Assembly (NCBI RefSeq): GCF_026191355.1
Contig: NZ_JAPHOQ010000005.1
Location: 186,001 to 250,000, forward strand
Direction of reading: 5' to 3'
DNA: 64,000 nucleotides
From: Legionella sheltonii
Lineage (GTDB): Bacteria > Pseudomonadota > Gammaproteobacteria > Legionellales > Legionellaceae
Of the stretch, positions 44,505-53,871 are shown one piece after another. Positions within the stretch are counted from its first letter, which is position 1. Each line of letters begins with the position of its first letter. A program made the translations under genes and the position numbers. The notes under the pieces were generated by a model that ran no database searches, was not told the DNA's origin, and saw only the letters and a program-made list of their open reading frames with translations.

Positions 44505-46133
44505 TTAGGGTTGCAGATCATGACCAGGACCATATGTATCTGTAGTCTCTGCCACTTTGGCTGCAAAGAATCCTTGTTCTGCTACCAAAACTCCTATTGT
44601 TTGATTCGTTTTTTGAGCGGCACTAAAGGTGATATCCTCAAGACTTTTGGCACGATTGACTCTTTCAGTCACAACAAGAGTCTGTTCTGTCAAAACGCTT
44701 ACTAAATCCTCAGATATGTCCGTGAGCTTATATGCGCCATCGTTATCGAGAGTAAATAGTTCACCCTGGTTATTGAGCCCATAGCGTGTGGAAACAATTC
44801 CCTTTGATGTATCATGGGCGGCAACAAAAGTTATCATCCCTTCTTTGGAGGCGCTACTTTTGCGTATCACAAAGGGGAACTCAGGATTGGCTTCCAGAAC
44901 GGCCTTAACCTTAGTTGCATCGGCAACAAAATAAGGACTCATTGTGAGTTCCTGGTAAAGAGCCTCGCCTTTTGACACTTCCTCAGGTTTTGACTCAGCA
45001 GGTTGCGTAACAGGTTTGTTCAACTTTTCAGTGGTTGCTACAAAATTTTTGGCGCGACCAACATGGGTTGTCAGTGTGGCAGCCAATCCTTGGGGATCCA
45101 TTTCTATCTCAAATCGTTTATCCTCATCATCAACTAGGAATAATTTGCCTTCAAAATCCAGACCATATCTTATAGAAATAATATCTTTAGAGGTTGGATA
45201 AGAAACAGTCACCAGATATAGACCGTCAGCCTTATGTCTACTTGGATGTACCGCAAAGGGTGCGTTAGGATTTTGAGCAAAGGAGCCTTTTGCTTGCTCA
45301 AAACTCTCAAAATAGAGTCCCTTTTCCGCAAGTTCTTTCACAATGGAAAATATTTTCTCTTCAGGACGTGTTGTTAAAGCAATATCTCTAAGCGCCTCTG
45401 CAACTTCATGCAAATACTTAACGTTTTCATGCATTTTGCGTAAGCAGAATTGATAGTTAGCTATTGGGTTTCCTATACCTTGAATCGACTCAAATAACTT
45501 GTCTTCTTCTCCAGCATAACTGTGTATACGCAGTCGTACATTCTTAGGAATCATGTGGGGGTATTTATTAAAATATTCTTTTAGAATCCATAAGATGTCT
45601 AGTCGATCATCAAAAAAATCAAATATGATTTCTTCTTCTGGATGATCCGCAGCGGCTTTTTGCATTTGCGCAAAAAGAATGGTTCTTTTATGTTCATCCA
45701 TGCGGGCACAGCTTGCATGTTGATGAATATTTTTATCGGAATCCATCCATGTACCATTTTTTATCTCATCCATAATGCGCTTGTATGAGGTGCCGCTTTC
45801 CAACTCTCCTTCAATGTCAGCAAGAAGGAGTGGTTCTAAAGCCATTCCTAGATAATCACAAACAGTCGCAATTGCTGGACAACAAGACCCTTTAAATCGT
45901 TCTGGAATACCACTATTCATTAAGTCTGTAAAATAATCTTGCCGGGTTGAACCAATGAGACCGTAAACTGCTGAAAAGCTGGCATTTTGTTTTCGAAGCT
46001 TTTCCAGAAACTCTTTATTATTAACGAGGACGGCATCAGTTTGATGCTTGGTAAAATTGTTATGGGGTAATTCAACATAAGCCTTGTTAAATAAACATCC
46101 ATCAAAATCAAAAGATAAATAGCGTATGGTCAT
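44505..46133 (-). CDS. HAD-like / tandem SH2-like protein, paralogue 2, probable effector
   Basis: This 542-residue protein has the same plan as its neighbour: HAD-type 'SFDFDGCLFN' (Asp9, Asp11) and 'FDFFDDRLDIL' (171-181), a first SH2-like unit with 'APFAVHPSRHK' (His296 at the Arg position), a spacer rich in Pro/Glu/Lys (about 370-388), and a second unit with 'PFVIRKSSASKEGMITFVAA' (Arg424). The spacing 'GSTRQD' near residue 61 could be HAD motif II. AAGG precedes ATG 46133. Tandem duplication is clear from shared blocks such as 'SPYFVADA' and 'QKAAADHP'. It has no signal peptide. Confidence 0.78.
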   Translation of the reverse strand: MTIRYLSFDFDGCLFNKAYVELPHNNFTKHQTDAVLVNNKEFLEKLRKQNASFSAVYGLIGSTRQDYFTDLMNSGIPERFKGSCCPAIATVCDYLGMALEPLLLADIEGELESGTSYKRIMDEIKNGTWMDSDKNIHQHASCARMDEHKRTILFAQMQKAAADHPEEEIIFDFFDDRLDILWILKEYFNKYPHMIPKNVRLRIHSYAGEEDKLFESIQGIGNPIANYQFCLRKMHENVKYLHEVAEALRDIALTTRPEEKIFSIVKELAEKGLYFESFEQAKGSFAQNPNAPFAVHPSRHKADGLYLVTVSYPTSKDIISIRYGLDFEGKLFLVDDEDKRFEIEMDPQGLAATLTTHVGRAKNFVATTEKLNKPVTQPAESKPEEVSKGEALYQELTMSPYFVADATKVKAVLEANPEFPFVIRKSSASKEGMITFVAAHDTSKGIVSTRYGLNNQGELFTLDNDGAYKLTDISEDLVSVLTEQTLVVTERVNRAKSLEDITFSAAQKTNQTIGVLVAEQGFFAAKVAETTDTYGPGHDLQP

Positions 46134-46944
46134 TTTTGAACCTTATAAAGTTAATTCGTTTTTTAAAATGAAAAATAATAGATCAATGCGAATTAATTTT
46201 TAGTCCTAAGAAATCAGGTCAATTTGCTTGAGATAGTTGGGTGAACAGATGATTTAAGGCAGGGTGCAAACAAAATATGGAATTGGACTAACCCTTATTT
46301 TTCTTATGGATTGGGTTTATTTGTTAAACATCACTGATATAACTTAAAAAATCTATTTCAACAAAATCGAGCTTATTGATTCAGATTGCCTAAGTTGTAT
46401 CAGTCCTCCGTTCATCCAGATTGAAAGTCTTTATCTGCATGAATATTTTTAACAATGGCGGTATTTTATAGATAAATTATTAAGGGAATATTAACAAACT
46501 CTATGAATTTTTGTGCTAAATTTATACAATTGGGGTGCGCTTGAGGAGGAAAAAATCCGCACTTAGTGTTGTATTGAAACAAATTGCCTCACAACTGACG
46601 CCTTATCAAATTATTAACCGAGTATATGGGATACGATCATTACGAATGACCATGTGAATGCAATCCTTAACAAAAATAGTGTAGCAATATATACGTATGC
46701 CTATTACCCAGAGCCCTTGTCTAAACACTTGGCCCAACATGATAAGTGTCGCAATAAGGAGATCCCTCGTTGTAAACTGCTTAGGATGGCGGAGTGCTTG
46801 GGAAACTACTCTTGGTCTGGGTAAGTCATTCCACACAAATCAGGATGACGGGCTTCTGTAGAGAACACTCGCAAATTCAGAGCAGTTGTCTTGAAATTGA
46901 TTATCAGAAAAAACAAGTCATAATTAATTAAAGGCATCACAGGG
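46134..46944. other. Long intergenic region, no intact gene seen
   Basis: This 811 bp gap separates the divergent SH2 and CorA genes, so both promoters should be here. Features seen: an inverted repeat TTAATTCG / CGAATTAA (about 46149-46198) just upstream of the SH2 gene, AT-rich sequence to 46500, and a repeat fragment 'aggagatccctcg...aggatggcgga' at 46758-46800. An ORF on the minus strand (46606-46836) has no ribosome binding site and odd composition, so I do not call it. Confidence 0.5.
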
Positions 46945-47934
46945 ATGTACGTTAAAATGAATACTTTTGATACCGTTGCAATTGAATTTGATTTAACCCA
47001 TCACAGCATGAAACAGCTTGCTCTTGAGGAATTGCAGATCAATCCCCACGATAAAAGCAAAGTGTATTGGATTCATAGCAACCTCCAGCAAGTCGATGTC
47101 TTTAATCAACTCGCCAGCACACTCAAATTACCTGAAGAGGTCATTAAATTATGTGCAGAAAATTATTTAACGAATCTCATTGATAATGATAAGGCGCTCA
47201 CATTGCAAATTAAATGTTTGGCTTCGCTTGAGCTCGATGAGAATAATGAAATTAAACTCGATAACTTAGTGCTTCATCTTACTGCGAATTACTGCTTTAC
47301 TGCGTCGGCACAACCGCTGCCTGTATTATTTGATTTTCTAAACAATTGTTCAAAGTCTATTCATTATGCAAAAACCTCTTGTTTCATATTATTTTTATTT
47401 CTTGAAGGGATTATTAATGACTATGCCAAGGTGCTTTTTAATTATGAGGTAATAGCGGAGGAGTTCGATTCTTTATTACAAACCACGAATGAAAATATCT
47501 ATAAGGATGTTGCCGAGGTAAAGCACCAGACCTTACAAATCAAACGCTACATGATGGCAATAAGAGAAATTTTAATGCGGATTACGACTCGCAATATTTC
47601 TGTTGTTTCAGAAGAATGCCGTTCTTCCTTATATAATTTATCGAATCATAGCCATCTCATCATTCATGAAGTGGATTCAATTCGTGAGTTATTAAATAGC
47701 TTATTAGGACAAATTGATAATGAATTAATGCAAAAAATGAGTAAGACAATGGCCGTACTCACTGCCTTTGCCTCCATTTTTTTGCCACTCAATTTAATTA
47801 CTGGAATCTATGGAATGAATTTTGTATGGATTCCTGAGTTACACTGGAAATACGGATATTTTGGCGCATTAGGTTTAATTATTTTCTGTGCCTTATTCTT
47901 GTATTTCCTTTTTAAAAAAAAGAAATGGCTGTAA
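46945..47934 (+). CDS. CorA-family divalent cation transporter
   Basis: This 329-residue protein has the CorA plan: a large cytoplasmic alpha/beta and helical region, then two transmembrane helices at the C-terminus joined by the signature loop 'ITGIYGMNF' (Gly-Met-Asn). It ends in a Lys-rich tail. CorA pentamers carry Mg2+, Co2+ or Zn2+ across the inner membrane; ZntB relatives export Zn2+. The start is uncertain: ATG 46945 abuts a GGG and an in-frame ATG at 46957 is the alternative. The N-terminal region is poorly conserved, so substrate is not assigned. Confidence 0.9.
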   Translation: MYVKMNTFDTVAIEFDLTHHSMKQLALEELQINPHDKSKVYWIHSNLQQVDVFNQLASTLKLPEEVIKLCAENYLTNLIDNDKALTLQIKCLASLELDENNEIKLDNLVLHLTANYCFTASAQPLPVLFDFLNNCSKSIHYAKTSCFILFLFLEGIINDYAKVLFNYEVIAEEFDSLLQTTNENIYKDVAEVKHQTLQIKRYMMAIREILMRITTRNISVVSEECRSSLYNLSNHSHLIIHEVDSIRELLNSLLGQIDNELMQKMSKTMAVLTAFASIFLPLNLITGIYGMNFVWIPELHWKYGYFGALGLIIFCALFLYFLFKKKKWL

Positions 47935-47964
47935 CCTTATTTGCATCTTTTGCCATAGAATAAA

Positions 47965-49257
47965 TTATCCATAGTTTTTAAAAGTAGCGCTGTGTTCAAG
48001 TTCTTGTTGAAGTTGTTTGTCTAACAAAGAGCGACCACAATCAACATACGCAAATGCATGAGCAAAATCTCTGAGTTCCATAGTAAAAGTAGAGCGTCTT
48101 ACTGGTAAAGTAATCAATTGAATTTGTCCATTTTCTTCTTGTTCGATTGAATATCGTCCGCCATAGAAGAGGTAATGAGAGAACCAATGACGGTTTTCAT
48201 GATGTGGATTGCGAAGAATGACAAATTTTCGATGAGTTAGCTTACTTTCCATAGTGTCAATCAACGCATAGGTATGCTGCATGGTAATTCCTTCAGGCGG
48301 ATCTTCTTTAGGACTACAGACGATGGGTTTTTGTTCTGTATGAGCTTTTTTTAATGAAAGGAACAAATCAATCTCATCATAACTGTACTCGTTTTCTCCT
48401 GGCAAAATTGCATAACGGTGCAACCAGCGTGTGACGGCTGAAATCGCTGTAACTGGGGGATCTATGCTGTGATGCATTCGTTGTTCTAAAAAGCAAATGA
48501 ACGCTTCTTTTGTTAAAAAGGGATTTTCTTTAAGCAATTGCTCGATGTACTTTTGATTCAAATGGACCCAGTTCCACCACTCATGCAATAGCGGTTGCTG
48601 ATCCGCAAAAATATATTGGAGCATATTGGTGATACTTGCTAATTTATCATGAGGGCGCAACAGAAAAATTAAAGAATAAATGTCTTTACCATTACAGCCA
48701 TAAATTACTTTTTTATATAATTGAGCAAGGGGGGATTGTGCTTGTTGCGGGATAGGGATTGATTCAGTAAAACCCCCAAGAAATGCTTTTAACGCGGTTC
48801 GACTATCGCCGCTGGTTAGCGTTTTATTATAATTGCCGCCCATAAAAGTAACATAGGCTTTTTCAAGAAAACGGACCCAGATTTTGCCCGAACTTAAAAT
48901 ACCCCAGGATGTAGGTAATGATTTTTCAATAATGAGCCATTGCGGCTTATCATCCTTAAAAAAACGGACATAAATTTTATTCTTTTTATCAATCATTGCT
49001 TCACGAATGTATTGTTCTCCATTCGGTAAAGCAAGGATTGCATTGATGACCGAGAGAAGATAACAATCGCCACTCATAGCTCCTTGGGCAACATGAGCAA
49101 TAGATAATTTTTTGGGATACAAAGGAGCGAAATTGTTCTTGTGCTGAACTGTAAAGAACAAATTGGTGCCTTGCGGATTAGGACTCACTTCACATTCTTT
49201 GACGGGTAGTCGCTGAGGTGAAGATTCATTTTCAATAAGTTCCAATTTATTTTCCAT
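47965..49257 (-). CDS. Calpain-like cysteine protease, probable effector
   Basis: This 430-residue protein carries the family C2 (calpain) active site: 'VAQGAMSGDCYLLSVINAIL' (Gln58, Cys65), 'WVRFLEKAYVTFMGGNY' (matching the calpain EKAYAK..G.Y block), 'TMQHTYALID' (His328) and 'FVILRNPHHE' (Asn350). The Cys-His-Asn triad and the oxyanion Gln are all present. The helical segment between them (about 170-310) is specific to this protein. No calcium-binding penta-EF-hand is seen. Calpains are mostly eukaryotic, so horizontal origin and an effector role are likely but unproven. Strong AGGAG before ATG 49257. Confidence 0.88.
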   Translation of the reverse strand: MENKLELIENESSPQRLPVKECEVSPNPQGTNLFFTVQHKNNFAPLYPKKLSIAHVAQGAMSGDCYLLSVINAILALPNGEQYIREAMIDKKNKIYVRFFKDDKPQWLIIEKSLPTSWGILSSGKIWVRFLEKAYVTFMGGNYNKTLTSGDSRTALKAFLGGFTESIPIPQQAQSPLAQLYKKVIYGCNGKDIYSLIFLLRPHDKLASITNMLQYIFADQQPLLHEWWNWVHLNQKYIEQLLKENPFLTKEAFICFLEQRMHHSIDPPVTAISAVTRWLHRYAILPGENEYSYDEIDLFLSLKKAHTEQKPIVCSPKEDPPEGITMQHTYALIDTMESKLTHRKFVILRNPHHENRHWFSHYLFYGGRYSIEQEENGQIQLITLPVRRSTFTMELRDFAHAFAYVDCGRSLLDKQLQQELEHSATFKNYG

Positions 49258-49308
49258 ATATTGGCTCCTAAAAAATTATTAGGTTATTTATAGTGTTACA
49301 ACTCATCT

Positions 49309-49415
49309 CACTGCCTGCACCAATTTTTAAAGCGCTTTCACGTCGGATTGCATTTGCATGCATGATGTATTTCATAATAGACCCAACAGAGGTATATTGC
49401 ATTTAGCTGTAAATG
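49309..49415 (-). pseudogene. Relic of a GIY-YIG nuclease gene
   Basis: This stretch aligns by eye to the IS-borne GIY-YIG gene (plus-strand 32153-32260): shared blocks include CACTGCCTG, CCAATTTTT, CTTTCACGTCG and TTTAGCTGTAAAT. Many substitutions and indels break the frame. It corresponds to about the middle third of the gene. No transposase or IS ends are visible nearby, so it may derive from a related chromosomal gene or a fully decayed IS. Confidence 0.6.
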
Positions 49416-49561
49416 TTATTTTTATTTTACCAGATTAATACCACTGATGCTGAATAAAGCCACAGGTGTTAAGAACACCTGCCTAAGGAAAGGAACAAAG
49501 TCTTAAGGGGCGTTAGGATGCTCAGAAGTAGAGCAAAATGTGAAAGGGGAGGATTTCGAAT

Positions 49562-50701
49562 TCATGAACCAGGACAAAGATGAGTTCGGTTAATTTCTGT
49601 AGACGTACCTACGCCCATCAAGGTCATGGCAATACCCATTTCGTTTCGTATCAACTCAAGCATATGTTCCACTCCAGCTTGTCCTCTTGCCGCTAAAGCA
49701 TATGCTGTCGGTCTACCTAGAAGCACTGCTTGGGCGCCGAGAGCCAGCATTCGTACCACATCGAGCCCCGAGCGCACCCCTGAATCAGCAAGAATTGTGA
49801 GGTCTGAATGGACCTTATCTGCAATCATAGGCAGCGCTTTTGCGGTGGATAATACGCCGTCAAGTTGCCGCCCGCCATGATTAGAGACGATAATTCCATC
49901 TGCCCCGAATGTTACAGCATCTTTTGCATCTTCTGGATCAAGTATTCCTTTGATGAGTAAGGGTCCTTTCCAAAAATGACGTATCCATTCCAGATCTCGC
50001 CAACTGATTGAGGGATCAAAATTGTTATTTAACCACCCTATATAATTTTTTAGTCCTATCGATTTTTTTAAATAGGTCGAAATATTTCCGAGATCATGTG
50101 GACGTCCCATAATGCCCACCTGATAAGCCCAGGAGGGTTTCATTAGGGCTTGCAAGAATCGACGTTCACGGGCAAATGGACCAGACATTCCTGAGCGTGC
50201 ATCTCGATAGCGAGCACTTGGAGTGGACATATCTACTGTGAATACCAGATGAGTCACACCACAAGTTTGAGCCCGCTCCAGCATACTCTGCATAAAGCCT
50301 CGATCTTTGAGTACGTACAGTTGAAACCAGACAGGCTGGGAACTATGAGCGGATACTTCTTCCAAAGAGCATACAGAAACTGTAGATAAGGCAAAAGGTA
50401 TTCCTTTTTCTGCAGCTGCTTTGGCTACTTGGACCTCACCTCGCCGGGCGTACATTCCGGTAAGACCTACGGGGCTTAAGATGACTGGCATTGCCAGCTT
50501 TTGTCCTAAGAGTTCTGTTGCAAAATTGAGATGTCCTACATTTTTTAAAATCCTTTGCCGTAATAGTACCTTGGCAAGATCTTCAGTATTGGCCTTAAGT
50601 GTTTGTTCGGCAAAAGCACCGCCATCAATATAATCAAACAAAAATCGAGGAAGTTTCCGTCGAGCCGCTTCACGATAGTCAGTAATAGAGGAAATAATCA
50701 T
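49562..50701 (-). CDS. lldD: L-lactate dehydrogenase (FMN-dependent)
   Basis: This 379-residue enzyme oxidises L-lactate to pyruvate and passes electrons to the quinone pool. It matches E. coli LldD closely over its length: '[24 protein letters not shown]', 'RQRILKNV', '[21 protein letters not shown]', '[13 protein letters not shown]', 'RPHDLGNIS', '[19 protein letters not shown]' and the catalytic His in '[14 protein letters not shown]'. ATG 50701 aligns with the E. coli start; an upstream ATG at 50713 is possible. No lactate permease or regulator is beside it. Confidence 0.94.
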   Translation of the reverse strand: MIISSITDYREAARRKLPRFLFDYIDGGAFAEQTLKANTEDLAKVLLRQRILKNVGHLNFATELLGQKLAMPVILSPVGLTGMYARRGEVQVAKAAAEKGIPFALSTVSVCSLEEVSAHSSQPVWFQLYVLKDRGFMQSMLERAQTCGVTHLVFTVDMSTPSARYRDARSGMSGPFARERRFLQALMKPSWAYQVGIMGRPHDLGNISTYLKKSIGLKNYIGWLNNNFDPSISWRDLEWIRHFWKGPLLIKGILDPEDAKDAVTFGADGIIVSNHGGRQLDGVLSTAKALPMIADKVHSDLTILADSGVRSGLDVVRMLALGAQAVLLGRPTAYALAARGQAGVEHMLELIRNEMGIAMTLMGVGTSTEINRTHLCPGS

Positions 50702-50994
50702 GTTCAAGTCCATTGAGAAATTAAAACCTTAGTTCCTAATTTTAATTGATTATAAGTTCAAAGATACATGGGGTTTATCCTACATTATAGGAACAGGATT
50801 GGATTTTATAAATCAACCAGCTTAGATATATTATAAAGTATTCCGTCTACTCATGATTTTTTATTTGGTGAATGAGACTTAGGTCAGTTGTTTTATCACT
50901 GAATTAAAATCTCCGGTTAAGACAAACTAATTGCCCATAATCTAAACTTAAATGTAATGAGACATTTGGTTTTTATAAACTATAGGCCAGAAGC

Positions 50995-52485
50995 ATGTTC
51001 CGCCATTGGATTCTAAAAAATTTTGGTATCCCCATTATTCGTCATTACGCCAAAAAAATCGAAAAAAGCGCTTATGATCCATATCCTTATCAGAATGCAG
51101 CACTTAAAAAAATTATCAATACGTGCAGAAAAACAGAGCTTGGCATCCAATGTGGCTTATCTCGATTAAAAACTATGGATAATGCACGAACACTACCTGC
51201 TTTTAATTATGAAATGTTACGGCCTGAGTTTGAAAAAATCTATCATGAAGGGAAACAGGGATTCTTCAGTTGGGAGCCTATTAAAGCCATTTCTTTAACC
51301 TCAGGAACTACTGGTGGTCCCAAATACATTCCAATAACCCCAAGTTTAATCAACAACTTGGTACGCATTAGTTTTAGCTTATATGCAGGGTACTCCAATG
51401 AATTAAATAATCCTGAGGAGTTATTTGATGGCAAGGCTCTGTATTTGAGTGCGCAACCCTATATCTATGATTCTCCTACTGCTTTGCCTGTAGGCTTCAT
51501 ATCTGGTTATATGAATTCAAAGCGGCATTGGCTTTATAAGGACTTGCTATACCCATCTGCAAAAACATTGTCTATTCCAGATGCACAAATACGAATGACA
51601 CGTATTTTTGAAGAAATTAAAGATCAAGATATTCGCATGATTTTAGGTTTTCCAGCGATTATCCAATTAGTTACTGCAAAAGCATTATCCTATTTTAATG
51701 TAAATTATCTGCAGCAGTTATGGAGTAATTTATCGGTATGTGTCTATGGAGGAAATTTTTTATCTTCTTCGCAGATCGATTACCTTAAAAAAAGTTGGAT
51801 AGGTGATGTAAGCACTGAGAAAAAGCTCCTATTTTTAGAGCATTATTCTGCTGCGGAAGGCTTTTTTGGGCATACGTTACATAGTGATTGGCCTGGCCTT
51901 GTTTTTAATCCCTTTGATGTCTTTTATCAATTTAAACAGAATCGAGATGATTCCGAGTTCTTGCAATTGCATGAGCTAAAAGAGGGGGAGCGTTATCTTA
52001 TTTATGTCACAACCCTTGCCGGCTTAATCAATTATGAAATGGAAGATATTATTGAGATCACCTCTGTGAAACCACTTACCTTCAAATTTTTTGCGCGTGC
52101 AAAAGAACAAATTTCCCTAATTTCTGAAAAAATCCTTGTTTCTGAAATAAAACAGGTGGTGGAAGGTCTTGCTCATGCACTCAAACAACCTATTCATGAT
52201 TTTGCCGTTTATCTTGATTGTAGATCGGGTAATCGGCTCGTTTTTATTTTATCGACGCCAATAGCCAATTTAGACACTTCGATTCAGTTATTAGATGATA
52301 ACCTTCGTAAAATAAACCCGAATTATAATGAATATCGGGCAAATAATACGTACCAACCGCCACAAATAATTTACAAGCCAGTTAAATTTTTTAACAAATA
52401 CCGTGAAAAAAACATTCATCTAGGCAATTTCAAGGAAAAACGATTGTTTATGAGTGAAGCTGAATTTAATGCGGCTTATCTTTGA
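50995..52485 (+). CDS. GH3-family acyl-acid amido synthetase-like protein
   Basis: This 496-residue protein belongs to the GH3 branch of adenylating enzymes, best known in plants, where they join jasmonate or auxin to amino acids. It has 'AISLTSGTTGGPKYIPIT' (the ATP-binding SSGTSxGxxKxIP block), 'FLEHYSAAEGFFG' and 'LIYVTTLAGLINYEMEDIIEI', equivalent to the GLYRYxxGD region. A C-terminal lid domain follows ('FFNKYREKNIHLGNFKEKR'). Bacterial GH3 proteins are less studied. It is monocistronic, followed by a hairpin at 52484. Confidence 0.85.
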   Translation: MFRHWILKNFGIPIIRHYAKKIEKSAYDPYPYQNAALKKIINTCRKTELGIQCGLSRLKTMDNARTLPAFNYEMLRPEFEKIYHEGKQGFFSWEPIKAISLTSGTTGGPKYIPITPSLINNLVRISFSLYAGYSNELNNPEELFDGKALYLSAQPYIYDSPTALPVGFISGYMNSKRHWLYKDLLYPSAKTLSIPDAQIRMTRIFEEIKDQDIRMILGFPAIIQLVTAKALSYFNVNYLQQLWSNLSVCVYGGNFLSSSQIDYLKKSWIGDVSTEKKLLFLEHYSAAEGFFGHTLHSDWPGLVFNPFDVFYQFKQNRDDSEFLQLHELKEGERYLIYVTTLAGLINYEMEDIIEITSVKPLTFKFFARAKEQISLISEKILVSEIKQVVEGLAHALKQPIHDFAVYLDCRSGNRLVFILSTPIANLDTSIQLLDDNLRKINPNYNEYRANNTYQPPQIIYKPVKFFNKYREKNIHLGNFKEKRLFMSEAEFNAAYL

Positions 52486-52509
52486 TTCCGTATCAATTAA
52501 TACGGAATC
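52484..52509. terminator. Bidirectional hairpin between convergent genes
   Basis: GATTCCGTAT (52484-52493) and ATACGGAATC (52500-52509) form a perfect 10 bp stem with loop CAATTA. It overlaps the GH3 stop codon and lies 9 bp before the stop of the convergent 52519 gene. Confidence 0.7.
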
Positions 52510-52518
52510 ATTCCATTC

Positions 52519-52809
52519 TTATTTTGATGGATTTGGGATGTTGTTCAGTTGCATTCGCACAAGGTTGGTGATTGCCTCAAGCATTTGTTGGCGGGACTCA
52601 GGATTTCCCGGGGTTTGTTTGTAAATAATATTTGCCAAAAATGCAGAGAGCGCCTGGGATATGACATTGCTATTTCGAAAATGAGGCGGTAATTTTTCCA
52701 CTGATTGTACTAAAGAGGACAATAAATTTTGACCAATAAAGTTCATTGCCTTGGAATAATCTTCATTGGTTAAGGTTTCAACTGGTTGAGTGGTTTCTTC
52801 TATTTTCAT
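52519..52809 (-). CDS. Small hypothetical protein
   Basis: This 96-residue, mainly helical, acidic to neutral protein has no family I recognise. Residues 20-85 form two predicted helices ('AMNFIGQNLLSSLVQSVEKL', 'NVISQALSAFLANIIYK'). AGGA precedes ATG 52809. The coding quality is supported by the ribosome binding site and the terminator just after it. Confidence 0.65.
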   Translation of the reverse strand: MKIEETTQPVETLTNEDYSKAMNFIGQNLLSSLVQSVEKLPPHFRNSNVISQALSAFLANIIYKQTPGNPESRQQMLEAITNLVRMQLNNIPNPSK

Positions 52810-52987
52810 GCTCTATCCTGTGATTTTTAATTAAATGAAATTATAGAGTTTGTCTTAAGTCACTTCAATGCACCAACATGGGTTTAGCCATTTTTATGTA
52901 GGGCTTAACTCCAGCTGAAATGCATTACGTATAGGAATAATAAGTAAAAAAACTTATAAAATAGAAGAATAAGTGAACTCAGATACA

Positions 52988-53011
52988 GGAAAAATAGCCT
53001 ATACAGGCTAT
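52988..53011 (-). terminator. Intrinsic terminator after the 53021 gene
   Basis: On the minus strand ATAGCCT, loop GTAT and AGGCTAT are followed by TTTTTCC. It lies 10 bp after the stop codon. Confidence 0.75.
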
Positions 53012-53020
53012 CTGTGGTGA

Positions 53021-53599
53021 TTAAAAACTGCTGCCCATGGAATTTCTGTGTGATTCGGATAAGGCTTCTTCTCCAGAACTTTTCAAGTCACTTATGTTGC
53101 GGCGCATCTCAATAGTTTTCTGGGGATTTATTAAATTTTCAATATATACTTGCCCATTTTTGAGTTTTTGATTTTCAGGATCATTTTCTAAAGCTTTTTT
53201 AATTTGAGTTTGAATTTCTTTTAAGCTGCCTTGAAAAAGATGGCCACTACCACAGGAATATACGTGGTTATCTATGGGCTTGCCATCTTGACCTAATTGG
53301 ACACCATGAAATTCTCGGGGGGGTGTCGCAGTGGCTTGCGCTAGGAAAAATTTGGTTACTTCTTCGGGTGAATCAAAAACCAGCGCCCCATTTTTGTCAG
53401 GCTCTTTGCCATATTGTTTTTTGAAGTCTTCAACTATTTTGGGCCAATCCTTATTCATTTGTTCCGGTTTGATTATGGTTTTTTTTCTATTTTGCTCTTC
53501 AAGTTCTAATTCTTGCAGCTGATGTTTCTTTTTTTCTCGCTCTTCTTCAGTTTTTTCCGCCAATAATCTGTTTCTCATTTCTTCTTCAGACGTCGACAT
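53021..53599 (-). CDS. Hypothetical protein with charged coiled-coil N-terminus, effector-like
   Basis: From ATG 53599 (GGAG 7 bp upstream) the protein has 192 residues. Residues 5-45 are a highly charged Glu/Lys helix ('EEEMRNRLLAEKTEEEREKKKHQLQELELEEQN'). The middle ('WPKIVEDFKKQYGKEPDKNG', 'FHGVQLGQDGKPIDNHVYSC') is unrecognised. The C-terminus has a Glu-containing, Ser-rich end ('SSGEEALSESHRNSMGSSF'), similar in character to C-terminal signals of Dot/Icm effectors. That signal cannot be proven by eye. Confidence 0.65.
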   Translation of the reverse strand: MSTSEEEMRNRLLAEKTEEEREKKKHQLQELELEEQNRKKTIIKPEQMNKDWPKIVEDFKKQYGKEPDKNGALVFDSPEEVTKFFLAQATATPPREFHGVQLGQDGKPIDNHVYSCGSGHLFQGSLKEIQTQIKKALENDPENQKLKNGQVYIENLINPQKTIEMRRNISDLKSSGEEALSESHRNSMGSSF

Positions 53600-53871
53600 A
53601 ATGTATCTCCACAATAATCTTTTTATAAAAACAAAAAAAATTCAACTTGTAATAATATAACCCAGCAATGATTTGAATCACCGATTAAACCACAATTTAT
53701 TGCGATTTTTTTACAATTTAAAAGGCAACCTTTGCGTGCACAGTGTCTCTATGATTGTTAATAACATACAAAGCTGAATAAAAATAAAGAGATTAAGTCG
53801 GTAAGTAAAAATTGGAAGCTTGTGGGCCCATCCCATCATCCCTGCGTAGGCTCGATCTGAAAAAATTCCAA

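Noticed and set aside
46470..46500. Possible PmrA/CpxR box upstream of the SH2 or CorA genes
   Set aside because: TTAA-rich strings occur, but no pair with correct spacing matches the known PmrA (cTTAATatT repeat) or CpxR (GTAAA repeat) patterns.
46606..46836. 76-codon minus-strand ORF in the 46134-46944 gap
   Set aside because: No ribosome binding site, and part of it lies in a repeat fragment.
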